Shown piece by piece: positions 1-8,436 of a stretch of DNA of 64,000 nucleotides (the stretch's first letter is position 1; each line of letters opens with the position of its first letter). The notes under the pieces are model-generated. The model was not told the origin of the DNA and made no database searches. It saw only the letters and a program-made list of their open reading frames with translations. The position numbers and the translations under genes were made by a program. Source of the DNA: Lysinibacillus pinottii (GTDB taxonomy: Bacteria > Bacillota > Bacilli > Bacillales_A > Planococcaceae); the NCBI RefSeq assembly GCF_024753545.1, contig NZ_JANTOO010000018.1, positions 1 to 64,000 of the forward strand, written 5' to 3'.

Positions 1-46
1 GCCTTCCAAGCTGATGTCGTGGGTTCGATTCCCATCACCCGCTCCA
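1..46 (+). tRNA. tRNA-Gly(UCC), 5' part outside window
   Basis: The anticodon loop CTTCCAA puts anticodon TCC at 5-7. A TPsiC arm, acceptor strand CACCCGC, discriminator T and encoded CCA (44-46) follow. The 5' half lies left of the window. First of five tandem tRNAs, probably the tail of an rRNA-tRNA operon, although no rRNA is visible. Confidence 0.93.
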
Positions 47-47
47 A

Positions 48-124
<77 letters not shown>

Positions 125-128
125 ATAT

Positions 129-205
129 TCCGAAGTAGCTCAGTTGGTAGTAGCACCTGACTGTTAATCAGGTTGTCGCAGGTTCGAGTCCTGCCTTCGG
201 AGCCA
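129..205 (+). tRNA. tRNA-Asn(GUU)
   Basis: Acceptor TCCGAAG pairs with CTTCGGA, the anticodon loop CTGTTAA gives GTT, and CCA is encoded at 203-205. Part of the same cluster. Confidence 0.96.
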
Positions 206-213
206 TTTTTTAT

Positions 214-304
214 GGGGAAGTACTCAAGAGGCTGAAGAGGCGCCCCTGCTAAGGGTGTAGGTCGGGTAACCGGCGCGAGGGTTCAAATCCCTCCTTCTCC
301 GCCA
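214..304 (+). tRNA. tRNA-Ser(GCU)
   Basis: A class II tRNA of 91 bases with a long variable arm (ggtcgggtaaccggc). The anticodon GCT is at 248-250 and CCA is encoded. Acceptor GGGGAAG pairs with CTTCTCC with one G-U wobble. Confidence 0.95.
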
Positions 305-306
305 TC

Positions 307-378
307 GGCCCGTTGGTCAAGTGGTTAAGACACCGCCCTTTCACGGCGGTAACACGGGTTCGAATCCCGTACGGGTCA
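307..378 (+). tRNA. tRNA-Glu(UUC)
   Basis: Acceptor GGCCCGT pairs with ACGGGTC with one G-U wobble. The anticodon TTC is at 340-342. Unlike the four tRNAs before it, its CCA is not encoded (the bases after the discriminator A are TA), so CCA must be added after transcription. It is the last tRNA of the cluster. Confidence 0.93.
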
Positions 379-383
379 TACTA

Positions 384-421
384 AGTGCAGTAGATGAATT
401 TACATCTACTGCACTTTTTTT
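384..421 (+). terminator. Terminator of the tRNA operon
   Basis: A perfect 13-bp stem AGTGCAGTAGATG / CATCTACTGCACT with loop AATTTA, followed by six T. A strong intrinsic terminator directly behind tRNA-Glu. Confidence 0.93.
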
Positions 422-425
422 ATGA

Positions 426-700
426 ACTGAAAAGCTAGAAAACTTAGCAGTAGAGGTAGGGAAAGAAGTAATCCCCCAAATGGATGGGAATGTTATTTTC
501 TTCTTCACATACATGCCAATAGGTGATGATTCAGCATTAGCAACTGAACAAGAGTGGACAGAGATCCTCTTTGGAAAAACCTTTCTGCTGTACAAAAAGG
601 CAATGCACATAAAGTAGATGATGTCATTTGGAGTACAGCTGGAGGAATTTTAGCTGCTGCTATTATGCTAGATCAAGTAGAAGAAATCTTTGCGAAATAA
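426..700 (+). pseudogene. 3' remnant of a siderophore ABC transporter substrate-binding protein
   Basis: There is no start codon or ribosome site. Reading from 426 gives a peptide with the stretches LAVEVGKEVIPQMDGNVIFF and TYMPIGDDSALATEQEWTE. One base appears missing near 575: shifting frame there gives DPLWKNLSAVQKGNAHKVDD, then VIWSTAGGILAAAIMLDQ and a stop at 698-700. This matches the C-terminal lobe of FhuD/FeuA-type iron-siderophore binding lipoproteins. The N-terminal two thirds are absent, cut off almost exactly at the tRNA terminator, so this is a dead fragment left by a deletion or rearrangement at the tRNA cluster. Confidence 0.8.
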
Positions 701-712
701 TTAATGGATAAG

Positions 713-752
713 CTATACATTCATGGAAATAAGGTGAGTGTATAGTTTTTTT
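713..752 (+). terminator. Terminator behind the siderophore-protein remnant
   Basis: An 11-bp stem CTATACATTCA / TGAGTGTATAG (one wobble) with an 11-base loop and seven T. It is an intact relic of the lost gene's terminator. Confidence 0.8.
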
Positions 753-829
753 ATTTCCTACGTTAGATAGTAAGAGCATTTTGTATTTTTTAGAGAGATA
801 GACTAAGATGTGGAGAGAGGGGGAGAGAT

Positions 830-2038
830 ATGAGAGAAAAATTAAAATGGATTCCTAATCAACATGATGTAGGCCAAGATAATGACGGACAAATAACAGC
901 CTTACTTTCGAATTTTACACTTGAACAAGTAAAGAAAGTTAGTCAATTCCAACGTACATATGAGAAGTTTGAAAAGACACCACTCCATCATTTAGCATCA
1001 TTAGCTTCTTATTTAGATGTAGAAAAAATCTGGATAAAAGATGAATCGTTTCGATTTGGTTTGAATGCCTTTAAAGTACTAGGAGGCGTTTATGCTATCG
1101 CACAATATGTTGCCAATCTGCTCAATAAAGATATTGAAGATCTTTCATTTGAACAATTAAAGTCATCCAAAATAAAAGATCAGTTGGGAGAGTTAACCTT
1201 TATTTCAACAACAGATGGGAACCATGGTCGTGGGGTAGCTTGGGCAGCTCGAGAGCTAGGTTTTCAAGCACGAATCTATATGCCTGCTGGTAGCGCCAAG
1301 GAACGATTACAAAACATTATAAATGAGGGAGCCCATGCTGAAATTACGGCAATGAATTATGATGATACGGTTCGTTATACTTCACACCTTGCTAAAGAAC
1401 ATGGTTGGGTTTTAATTCAGGATACAATGTGGGATGGCTATGAGGAAATCCCATTATGGATTATGCAGGGCTATACAACTCTAATACAAGAGGTTGTTGA
1501 AGAGATAGAACAAGCTCCAACCCATGTGTTTTTACAAGCCGGAGTAGGGTCTTTTGCAGCAGCAGTCGTTGCCTTTTTAAGACAATACTATGAGCATGAA
1601 ATTACTATTGTTTTAGTAGAGCCACATGTAGCTAATTGTTATTATGAAAGCTTTAAAGCAGGAACCAATGAATTTATAACTGTTGGTGGCGACATGCAAA
1701 CGATAATGGCAGGGCTTGCGTGCGGCGAACCGAATCCTCAGGCATGGCAACTGTTAAATGCCTATACGAAAGTAAGCATTAGTTGCGGGGAAGAAGTAGC
1801 AGCAACAGGAATGCGTATCCTTGGTAATCCATTGAACACAGATACACGCATTGTAGCAGGAGAATCGGGAGCAGCTCCATTTGGTTGTTTTTATGAAATC
1901 ATGACAAATAATCGTTATAGACAATTAAAAGATACGTTACAGTTAAATAGCGCTTCGAGAGTATTATTAATTAATACAGAGGGTGACACGGATAAAGAAA
2001 ATTATCGACAAATAGTGTGGCATGGAAAATATCAATAG
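830..2038 (+). CDS. dpaL: Diaminopropionate ammonia-lyase
   Basis: A cytosolic PLP enzyme expected to split 2,3-diaminopropionate into pyruvate and two ammonia. Its 402 residues match the usual family length of about 400. The PLP lysine is in FGLNAFKVLGG (K82). GNHGRGVAWAAR, the glycine-rich phosphate loop QAGVGSFAAA and GESGAAPFG are all present, as in E. coli YgeX. The start follows a purine-rich ribosome site (gagggggagagat). It is a single gene between terminators. YgeX-like enzymes are often misannotated as threonine synthase or serine dehydratase, but the FGLNAFK and GRGVAWAAR context favours DpaL. Confidence 0.9.
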   Translation: MREKLKWIPNQHDVGQDNDGQITALLSNFTLEQVKKVSQFQRTYEKFEKTPLHHLASLASYLDVEKIWIKDESFRFGLNAFKVLGGVYAIAQYVANLLNKDIEDLSFEQLKSSKIKDQLGELTFISTTDGNHGRGVAWAARELGFQARIYMPAGSAKERLQNIINEGAHAEITAMNYDDTVRYTSHLAKEHGWVLIQDTMWDGYEEIPLWIMQGYTTLIQEVVEEIEQAPTHVFLQAGVGSFAAAVVAFLRQYYEHEITIVLVEPHVANCYYESFKAGTNEFITVGGDMQTIMAGLACGEPNPQAWQLLNAYTKVSISCGEEVAATGMRILGNPLNTDTRIVAGESGAAPFGCFYEIMTNNRYRQLKDTLQLNSASRVLLINTEGDTDKENYRQIVWHGKYQ

Positions 2039-2048
2039 TAATTTAGAC

Positions 2049-2090
2049 GAAAGCCATCGAGAAGTTCACTCTCGATGGCTTTCATTGTAA
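2049..2090. terminator. Hairpin between dpaL and the protease gene
   Basis: A perfect 14-bp stem GAAAGCCATCGAGA / TCTCGATGGCTTTC with a 7-base loop between convergent genes. Neither side has a long T run, so termination strength is uncertain. Confidence 0.65.
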
Positions 2091-2102
2091 AAAAAGATGA
2101 TA

Positions 2103-3416
2103 TTAGTGAATTTTAATAGTGGCAATTTTATAAGCACCGTATTCATCTGTGATCACAGTATACGTCTTATACCGATCGTAAAATTGATAATTACCTTGGG
2201 CATCATAGAAATCAAAGGTTTCATTCATATCCACATAGTATTGGCCGTTCGAATATTGTACATCAAGTACTTCATTGTTTGTAAAATAGAAGTAGTTGCC
2301 TTGATACGCAATCTCATTAATATATTTTTCTAGTTCTTTATAAGCAGAACTACTAGGCGCAAGCATATCGGCAATCCAATAAAAATCCCCCTCATTAAGA
2401 GCCATTTCATAGTATAGGCGGAATGCTTGTACGAATTGACCTGCTAACAAATTGTCCGTTTCATTAGTAATATCTGATTTACTAACAGGTTGTTGATTAT
2501 TTTCGTATAGATTAGCAACAGAAAGAACCTCATTTGCAGAAAGAGGCTGAGCAATCCAACCATCAAATTGATCTACCATACTGTAAAGAGGGATAGAGAA
2601 GGCGAAGTGTGTACTTGTTTCGGTTGTGTAAAGTAGTGAGTTAATGCCAATTACATTTCCTGTATTAACATCCACCAATGGCCCCCCACTACTACCTTTA
2701 TCAATTTGAGCATCGACCTGATATATTTGTTTGTATATAAAATTTTCAAGTTTCATATCACGTTTATTACCTGTTATATAGCCAATGGAAGCTGAATTTT
2801 CAAAGCCTTGTGGACTTCCGAAAGCAATGACCTCTAAGCCAATAGGTGATTCTGTTGTTTCAATTCCTAATGGGGGTTTGTCTTGATAGTTAGGAACATG
2901 TATTAAAGCTATATCATAACGATTAGATATACCGACTACAGTACCAGGTGATTCTTGACCCACAGAGTTACGAACCATTACTTCGACTGCACCTTGCACA
3001 ACATGCGCATTAGTAATAACATACCCTCCTTTTTTATAGAGGAAGCCTGAACCTTGCGCATTGTTCGTTAGGATGGTGAATACCTTTTGCTGAATTTCCT
3101 TTATAAGAGTAACGCGATCAACCTGCTGTGCATGAGCCTCTTGCTTTTTCGTCAGTTCCTCAGAGGAAACTTGTTGTATCTGTGTCTCTAAATTCTGATT
3201 GCCGTTTATTTCTGAGTAAGTGGCTGAATTTTTATTTGAGAAAAAGTCCCAGTACGCATAGCCTAGCCCACCAATTGCAATGAAACAGACGGACAATACA
3301 ATAATGGCCCATGCTGGGACACCTTGTTTTGATGATGAATTAGTCAATTTAGTACCACAACCTGAGCAAAATTTACTGTCATTTAGATTTTCATGCTGAC
3401 AATTCGGACATTTCAT
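2103..3416 (-). CDS. Zinc-ribbon, membrane-anchored trypsin-like serine protease
   Basis: 437 residues. An N-terminal zinc ribbon has two CxxC knuckles (CPNC at 3-6, CSGC at 17-20). One membrane segment (about 34-56) is followed by a linker that may coil. The protease domain has catalytic His138 (TNAHVV), Asp168 (RYDIAL) and Ser243 (GSSGGP), the HtrA/trypsin-2 arrangement. No PDZ domain is visible. About 140 C-terminal residues are of a type I do not recognise. The ribbon is probably cytosolic and the protease outside. The start has a good ribosome site (GGAGGG). Substrate unknown. Confidence 0.82.
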   Translation of the reverse strand: MKCPNCQHENLNDSKFCSGCGTKLTNSSSKQGVPAWAIIVLSVCFIAIGGLGYAYWDFFSNKNSATYSEINGNQNLETQIQQVSSEELTKKQEAHAQQVDRVTLIKEIQQKVFTILTNNAQGSGFLYKKGGYVITNAHVVQGAVEVMVRNSVGQESPGTVVGISNRYDIALIHVPNYQDKPPLGIETTESPIGLEVIAFGSPQGFENSASIGYITGNKRDMKLENFIYKQIYQVDAQIDKGSSGGPLVDVNTGNVIGINSLLYTTETSTHFAFSIPLYSMVDQFDGWIAQPLSANEVLSVANLYENNQQPVSKSDITNETDNLLAGQFVQAFRLYYEMALNEGDFYWIADMLAPSSSAYKELEKYINEIAYQGNYFYFTNNEVLDVQYSNGQYYVDMNETFDFYDAQGNYQFYDRYKTYTVITDEYGAYKIATIKIH

Positions 3417-3514
3417 CCTATTACCCTCCTGTGAAATATTTACTATTTGTATCGGTTAAAAATTATAGATTTATAGGTAGTTATGGAATTGTATGAATGG
3501 AGAGGATGATTTTA

Positions 3515-3522
3515 GGGGGGGG
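3515..3522. repeat. G8 homopolymer upstream of the MerR gene
   Basis: Eight consecutive G in an AT-rich intergenic stretch, about 20 bases upstream of the -35 box of the merR-type gene. A second G8 lies inside that gene. Confidence 0.95.
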
Positions 3523-3542
3523 AAATAATTTTAATTTGCCTA

Positions 3543-3573
3543 TTGACCTTAACGTTGCGTCAAAGTTTACAGT
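3543..3573 (+). promoter_or_regulatory. MerR-type promoter and operator
   Basis: -35 TTGACC (3543-3548) and -10 TACAGT (3568-3573) are 19 bp apart, the over-long spacer typical of MerR-activated promoters. Inside lies the imperfect dyad ACCTTAACG-ttg-CGTCAAAGT (3546-3566, 7 of 9 pairs). It precedes the regulator's own gene, so autoregulation is expected. Confidence 0.85.
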
Positions 3574-3594
3574 AGCATTAATGGAGGTGAAAAC

Positions 3595-4356
3595 ATGGAA
3601 TATACAATTCAAGAGCTTGCCCAATTGTCTGGGGTAAGTACGAGAACTCTGCGCTATTACGATGAAATTGGACTACTGAAGCCAGCAAGAACCAATGAGG
3701 CAGGTTATCGATTTTACGGTCAAGTGGAAGTTGATCTGCTACAGCAGATTTTATTTTACCGAGCGTTGGATATGAAGCTAGCAACTATTCAGGATATTAT
3801 TCAAGCTCCTCATTTTCAACATTTCAAGGCGCTAAAGTCACATAGAGCTGCTCTGCTTAAACGAAAAGAACAGCTTGAGACGATCTTACAGACGGTAGAA
3901 AAAACGATACTATCAATTGAGGGGGAAAAACCTATGTCAAATGAAGAAAAATTTAATGGATTTAAAGAAAAGTTAGTTGAGGATAACGAAAATAAGTATG
4001 GTCAAGAAATCCGTGCCAAATATGGAGACAAAACAGTAGATGCTTCGAATGCTAAGCTTATGAATATGACAGAGGAACAGTTTCAGGCAATGCAGCAATT
4101 GGAGCAGCAAATGTTTGAGCGTTTAACAGAAGCAATAGGGGGGGGAGGCGCAACAAATGAAATTGCGATGGAAGTTGCGGAGCTCCATAAACGATGGCTG
4201 AGCTTTACATGGAAAGAATATTCTAAAGAGGCACATGTAGGACTCGCTCAAATGTATATTGCGGATGAACGGTTCACCGCTTATTACGACGAGCGTAGTG
4301 TAGTGGGAGCTGCGCAGTATTTACATGATGCAATCGTAGCGTATACGAATAAATAA
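3595..4356 (+). CDS. MerR-family regulator with TipAS drug-recognition domain
   Basis: 253 residues. Residues 1-70 are a MerR winged helix (YTIQELAQLSGVSTRTLRYY, then DEIGLLKPARTNEAGYRFY). A coiled dimerisation helix follows (about 75-110). The C-terminal half, from about 120, resembles TipAS (EEQFQAMQQLEQQ, HKRWLSF, AHVGLAQMYIADERFTAYYD), as in TipAL and B. subtilis Mta, which sense thiopeptides or other drugs. The ribosome site is ggaggtga. Codons at 4138-4145 form a G8 run encoding part of a GGGG stretch in the TipAS domain; slippage there would truncate the ligand domain. No efflux pump or target gene lies next to it, so its regulon is elsewhere. Confidence 0.87.
   Translation: MEYTIQELAQLSGVSTRTLRYYDEIGLLKPARTNEAGYRFYGQVEVDLLQQILFYRALDMKLATIQDIIQAPHFQHFKALKSHRAALLKRKEQLETILQTVEKTILSIEGEKPMSNEEKFNGFKEKLVEDNENKYGQEIRAKYGDKTVDASNAKLMNMTEEQFQAMQQLEQQMFERLTEAIGGGGATNEIAMEVAELHKRWLSFTWKEYSKEAHVGLAQMYIADERFTAYYDERSVVGAAQYLHDAIVAYTNK
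4138..4145 (+). repeat. Coding G8 tract in the TipAS domain
   Basis: Eight G in a row read as three glycine codons (ggg ggg gga). A one-base change in length would shift frame in the second half of the regulator. Confidence 0.95.
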
Positions 4357-4441
4357 AAATATAAATAAATAAACCTTCCTTATGCTGATGTTTTAGAAAT
4401 AATAAATTAGGAAAAAATGAAAGCATAAGGAGGAGATTTTT

Positions 4442-4894
4442 TTGGATCAACAAGTTATGAAAAAATTAAAAAGGCAATTAGAGCAAGAATTACAAGAAAT
4501 CGAAAAGCGAATAGATGAATCAGAGCGTCCCCAAGCGACAGAGCTATCTAATTATGATAATCATCCTGCTGATAATGCCAGTGATTTAACGGATCAGCTC
4601 ACAGAAATGGCTATTGACGAGCATCGTGGTGACAATGCAGAGGAAATAAAAGAAGCTCTTCAAGCAATGGTAGACGGAACATATGGCAAATGTGCTGTCT
4701 GTGGTAAAGAGATTCCAATTGGACGTTTAGAGGCTATGCCGCAGGCTTTGACATGTGTCGAACATGCGGAAAAGAAAGAGGATAATTTACGACCAGTGGA
4801 AGAGGATGTGCTCTCTTCAACACCAAGATCGGATGATTTTATTGAGCTTGAAGAATTTGGCTCTTCTGATACACCACAGGACAAAAGTCAGTAA
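4442..4894 (+). CDS. DksA/TraR-type zinc-finger protein (YteA-like)
   Basis: 150 residues starting at TTG (4442), chosen because a strong ribosome site AAGGAGGAGAT (4427-4437) sits five bases upstream. The N-terminal helical part is rich in charged residues. The C4-type finger region has CAVC then TCVEH, so the last Cys of the usual CxxC pair is replaced by His. An acidic tail follows. The Bacillus relatives YteA and YocK are general-stress or sporulation-linked proteins of unknown detail. It may act at RNA polymerase like DksA, but this is inferred from the family. Confidence 0.8.
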   Translation: MDQQVMKKLKRQLEQELQEIEKRIDESERPQATELSNYDNHPADNASDLTDQLTEMAIDEHRGDNAEEIKEALQAMVDGTYGKCAVCGKEIPIGRLEAMPQALTCVEHAEKKEDNLRPVEEDVLSSTPRSDDFIELEEFGSSDTPQDKSQ

Positions 4895-4939
4895 GTATTT
4901 TGCTTACCAAAGCAGTATAATAGCTGTAGAGGTGAGAAG

Positions 4940-5869
4940 ATGAACATTATTGATTTACATTGTGATGCACTGTTGAAATTAACAACGCTTGAAGCGGCAA
5001 GTTTTGCAGAGGATGTACGTATGCATGTCAATCATAAAAGACTGCAATTAGGGCAAATAAAAGCACAGGTATTCGCCATCTTTATTGACCCTGAAATCCC
5101 ACAAAATCAGCAATTTCTTGAAGTCATACGTCAAATGGAAGCATTTCATACTCATGTTTTACAAACAGAGGGCATGGTGCATATTACAGATTGGGCACAG
5201 TTAGAGCTATTAGCTCCCCATGAAATAGGAGCTATCTTAAGCTTAGAAGGCTGTGGTGCTATTGGCGAAGATTTAACAAAGCTAACTGCTGTACTTGATG
5301 CAGGCGTCAAATTAGTAGGTTTAACGTGGAATGAAGAAAATGCTGTTGCCCATGGAGCTGAGCAAGAGGCAAGTCTTGGATTGAAGCCATTTGGTAAAGA
5401 AGTCATTCAAATATTAAATGACCGTGATATAATAATTGACGTCTCCCATCTAAACGAACAAAGTTTTTGGGATGTGTTGCCATTAGCGAAGCATATTATT
5501 GCTAGTCATAGTAATGCACGAGCATTATGTGATCATCCTCGTAATTTAACAGATGCACAAGCGAAGGCTCTTGTAAAACATGGAGGGCATATCCATGTTG
5601 TTTATTTTCCACTCTTTATTAGTGAACAAGATGCAACGCTGGAACAATTGGTTGATCATGTGGAGCATTTAGCCCACTTAGTAGGTGTGGAGCATATAGG
5701 GTTAGGATCAGATTTTGATGGCATAGGTGTGACCGTAAAAGGATTAGCTCATGCGGGAGAGGCTCAAAATTTATTAGAGGCATTACGAACTCGCTTTTCA
5801 GCAGAAGAAGTACAAGGAATCGCTAGTCAGAATTTCAAACGCTATGTAAAAAAAGCAGCAACCCGTTAA
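4940..5869 (+). CDS. M19 membrane-dipeptidase-family metallopeptidase
   Basis: 309 residues. Metal-binding motifs of the M19 (renal dipeptidase) family occur in order: HCD at 7-9 (IDLHCDALLKL), the bridging Glu in ILSLEGCGAIGED, His in IDVSHLN, His in IIASHSNARAL, and Asp in LGSDFDGI. In bacteria these enzymes hydrolyse dipeptides, including D-amino acid dipeptides. No signal peptide, so cytosolic. The ribosome site is gaggtgag. The gene follows the DksA-like gene by 45 bases and may be cotranscribed. Confidence 0.88.
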   Translation: MNIIDLHCDALLKLTTLEAASFAEDVRMHVNHKRLQLGQIKAQVFAIFIDPEIPQNQQFLEVIRQMEAFHTHVLQTEGMVHITDWAQLELLAPHEIGAILSLEGCGAIGEDLTKLTAVLDAGVKLVGLTWNEENAVAHGAEQEASLGLKPFGKEVIQILNDRDIIIDVSHLNEQSFWDVLPLAKHIIASHSNARALCDHPRNLTDAQAKALVKHGGHIHVVYFPLFISEQDATLEQLVDHVEHLAHLVGVEHIGLGSDFDGIGVTVKGLAHAGEAQNLLEALRTRFSAEEVQGIASQNFKRYVKKAATR

Positions 5870-5885
5870 GGCTGCCGCACTTTTT
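5851..5885. terminator. Weak bidirectional terminator between dipeptidase gene and menA
   Basis: A GCAGC / GCTGC stem of 5 bp with an 11-base loop, with T runs on both sides: five T on the plus strand, and seven A at 5848-5854 reading as T on the minus strand. It overlaps the dipeptidase stop codon. Short stem, hence modest confidence. Confidence 0.45.
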
Positions 5886-6801
5886 AAAAGAAATAATCAA
5901 TTAATAAACCAATTCCTAATAGGAAGCCGAAGATTGTATTCGTTTGCGCTGTATATTTCATCGCAGGCATCACTTCTTTGGCTTCTTTTTTATCTCTGAA
6001 TATTTGAATGGCACGTAATGGTTTAGGAATACTTAAGAAAATAATCAAAGCCCAAAAAGTAATGCCATCAATTGCAACAAGGGCGATTACCCATAGGTAG
6101 GATACAATAAAAAATCCTGATAGCACGGAGATTGCATTATCACGTCCTACTAAAATAGCCAGTGTTTTGCGTCCACCTTCTGTATCGCCAACAATATCAC
6201 GAATATTATTGGATAGCATAATAGCACCAACTAAAATCATACTTGGAACGGAAAGTAAAACGGCATCAAGTGTTACTGTAAGCGTTTGAATATAGAAAGC
6301 AATCAAAACGATTCCCATTCCCATTACTGCCCCAGAAACTATTTCGCCAAAAGGTGAATAGGCTATTGGGTATGGACCACCTGTATATAAGAAACCAATT
6401 AGCATACAAACTAGTCCAACAGCAGCTAACCACCAAGATGTTGAGGCACATATGTAAATGCCAAGTAGCATGGCAATAGCATAGAAGCTTAGCGCAATCA
6501 TCATGATCGTTTTTGGTTGTACACCATGACGGACAATCGTACCGCCAATTCCGACAGAATGCTCGTTATCTAATCCTAATTTGTAATCATAATATTCATT
6601 GAACATATTCGTTGCTGCTTGAATAAGCATACTTGCAATGAGCATAGCAAAAAATAGTCCAAAATCAATTGTTTCTTTTTCAATTGCTAGTGCAATTGCT
6701 GTTCCTAGGAATACTGGAACAAATGAAGCGGTTAAAGTATGTGGACGTGTTAAATGCCACCAAACTTTAATACCCCTATCAGCTTCAATGACTTTGGTCA
6801 T
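5884..6801 (-). CDS. menA: 1,4-dihydroxy-2-naphthoate polyprenyltransferase
   Basis: 305 residues with about nine membrane segments. It transfers the isoprenoid chain to DHNA to form demethylmenaquinone in the cytoplasmic membrane. UbiA-family motifs are clear: the first aspartate-rich motif in NMFNEYYDYKLGLD and the second in NIRDIVGDTEGGRKT. The start follows AAGGAGAG. It is divergent from menF with about 250 bases between the starts, so both arms of menaquinone synthesis share one intergenic control region. Confidence 0.93.
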   Translation of the reverse strand: MTKVIEADRGIKVWWHLTRPHTLTASFVPVFLGTAIALAIEKETIDFGLFFAMLIASMLIQAATNMFNEYYDYKLGLDNEHSVGIGGTIVRHGVQPKTIMMIALSFYAIAMLLGIYICASTSWWLAAVGLVCMLIGFLYTGGPYPIAYSPFGEIVSGAVMGMGIVLIAFYIQTLTVTLDAVLLSVPSMILVGAIMLSNNIRDIVGDTEGGRKTLAILVGRDNAISVLSGFFIVSYLWVIALVAIDGITFWALIIFLSIPKPLRAIQIFRDKKEAKEVMPAMKYTAQTNTIFGFLLGIGLLIDYFF

Positions 6802-6906
6802 AAGGTCTTTCTCTCCTTCAAATGTTGTCGACTCTTCTTATTTTAAACGAAGATTGAGAAAATGGGTAGGTTCACAGCTTATTACATACTGTAAAATGAA
6901 AAAAAG

Positions 6907-6915
6907 TGATACAAT
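6907..6915 (+). promoter_or_regulatory. Probable extended -10 of the menF operon
   Basis: TG-A-TACAAT fits an extended -10 element about 135 bases before the menF start. No convincing -35 is seen. Confidence 0.45.
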
Positions 6916-7050
6916 AGAACATGCATTTATGAACTGAAAATAAAAATAGGGTGAATAGCAACAGTACGAATGACACGGTTGCCAGCCCCAAAAATGATGT
7001 AATTTTCGCCATCATTGATTATGTACATTGCAACAACGGAGGTAATTTTC

Positions 7051-8436
7051 ATGCAACAGAAGTGGTACCAAGCCACAGAAGTAGAAGTGGACTCTTTGGG
7101 CCAAAGCCTTCATTTTTATATGGAAACAATGGAAGTGAGTCACCTGTCTGCATTAGCGTTTTATACAGCAGGTGAAGAGTGCTATAAAGGTGAACGATTT
7201 TATTGGCAAAATAGAGAAAAAACAATGACTTTAGTTGGGCTAGGACATGCCCATACCATTCAAAATAATAAAAAAAATGAACGTTTTGATGCTGTAGAAG
7301 CTGAATGGAAAAATTTAACGAAAAATTGTCTGAAAGGACAACGTGAGCTCCAACCTATTTTGTTCGGGGGCTTTACATTTGATCCACAGAATAATGTTGC
7401 TGGGGAATGGACGGGTTTTCCAGAGGCTTATTTTGCATTAGCAACATTTCAGCTTGTTATACGGGATGAAAAGGCATATGTGAGTATTCATCTTCTGACA
7501 CAGGATCAGGATGGTGAGGCTCAGTTTGAGGCATTAAGAAAAGAGCGAGATTATTTAGTTCATGCAGCACAGGTTAAAGAAGTGAAAACGTATTCAAAGC
7601 CTGAAATATCAAGCTACTTTGAGCCTTATAAAGAGCCTTATTTAGCTTCTATAGACCAAGTGACAGCTTTAATTAAGCAAAAGAAAGCGGATAAGGTTGT
7701 TATTGCACGATCACTTGCACTGCAATTTAAAGAGCAAGTAACTGCTCCACAAGTGTTATCACAAATTATCCATGAACAACCAGAAAGTTATTTGTTCGGC
7801 TTAGAGCATGAACATCTTTTGTTCTTCGGAGCATCGCCTGAGCGTCTTGTAAAAGTGGAGGATGGTCGAGCCTTTTCTTCATGTGTTGCCGGTTCAATTA
7901 AGCGAGGAAAAACAGCAGAAGAAGATGAAGCTTATGGACAAAGCTTGTTACACGATCCAAAAAACGGAGGAGAACACCAATATGTTGTCGATATGATAGC
8001 AGACACATTCCGAAAAAATTGTGTGGATATAAACCTTCCTGAAAGTCCTCGTCTATTAAAAATACGAGATATTCAGCATTTATATACACCTATTGAAGGA
8101 CAACTAAATAAGGATGCTACAATATTACAACTCACTAAAACTTTACATCCCACCCCAGCATTAGGTGGTGTACCACGTATGGAAGCGTTGGCAGCTATAC
8201 GTAAGTATGAACCGATGAATCGAGGCTTGTATGCTGCGCCAATCGGCTGGTTGGATGCAGAGGGAAACGGTGAATTTGCAGTCGCGATACGGTCAGCGGC
8301 ATTGCTTCACGATAAAGCTTATTTATATGCTGGTGGTGGTATTGTAGCGGATTCAGAGCCACAATCTGAATATGATGAAACATTAGTGAAATTCCGTCCA
8401 ATGCTTCGTGCGCTAGGGGGACAATTACATGAGTGA
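7051..8436 (+). CDS. menF: Isochorismate synthase
   Basis: Converts chorismate to isochorismate, the first step of menaquinone synthesis. I chose ATG 7051 (461 residues) because GGAGGT at 7038-7043 precedes it; the reading frame is open 12 codons further up but without a ribosome site. The chorismate-binding fold shows in VVIARSLAL, FGASPERLVKV, CVAGSIKRGKT and GGVPRMEAL. The catalytic end has GLYAAPIGW, FAVAIRSAL-like and YAGGGIVADSEP stretches. It overlaps menD by 8 bases. Confidence 0.93.
   Translation: MQQKWYQATEVEVDSLGQSLHFYMETMEVSHLSALAFYTAGEECYKGERFYWQNREKTMTLVGLGHAHTIQNNKKNERFDAVEAEWKNLTKNCLKGQRELQPILFGGFTFDPQNNVAGEWTGFPEAYFALATFQLVIRDEKAYVSIHLLTQDQDGEAQFEALRKERDYLVHAAQVKEVKTYSKPEISSYFEPYKEPYLASIDQVTALIKQKKADKVVIARSLALQFKEQVTAPQVLSQIIHEQPESYLFGLEHEHLLFFGASPERLVKVEDGRAFSSCVAGSIKRGKTAEEDEAYGQSLLHDPKNGGEHQYVVDMIADTFRKNCVDINLPESPRLLKIRDIQHLYTPIEGQLNKDATILQLTKTLHPTPALGGVPRMEALAAIRKYEPMNRGLYAAPIGWLDAEGNGEFAVAIRSAALLHDKAYLYAGGGIVADSEPQSEYDETLVKFRPMLRALGGQLHE

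Noticed and set aside
341..610. Minus-strand frame of 89 codons across tRNA-Glu
   Set aside because: It overlaps a tRNA gene and its terminator and has no ribosome site; chance frame.
2097..2333. Plus-strand hydrophobic frame opposite the protease gene
   Set aside because: Antisense to the conserved C-terminus of the protease; its hydrophobicity is a by-product of the other strand's codons.
7015..7050. Earlier in-frame start for menF
   Set aside because: No ribosome site there; GGAGGT precedes ATG 7051 and the protein then matches the family start.
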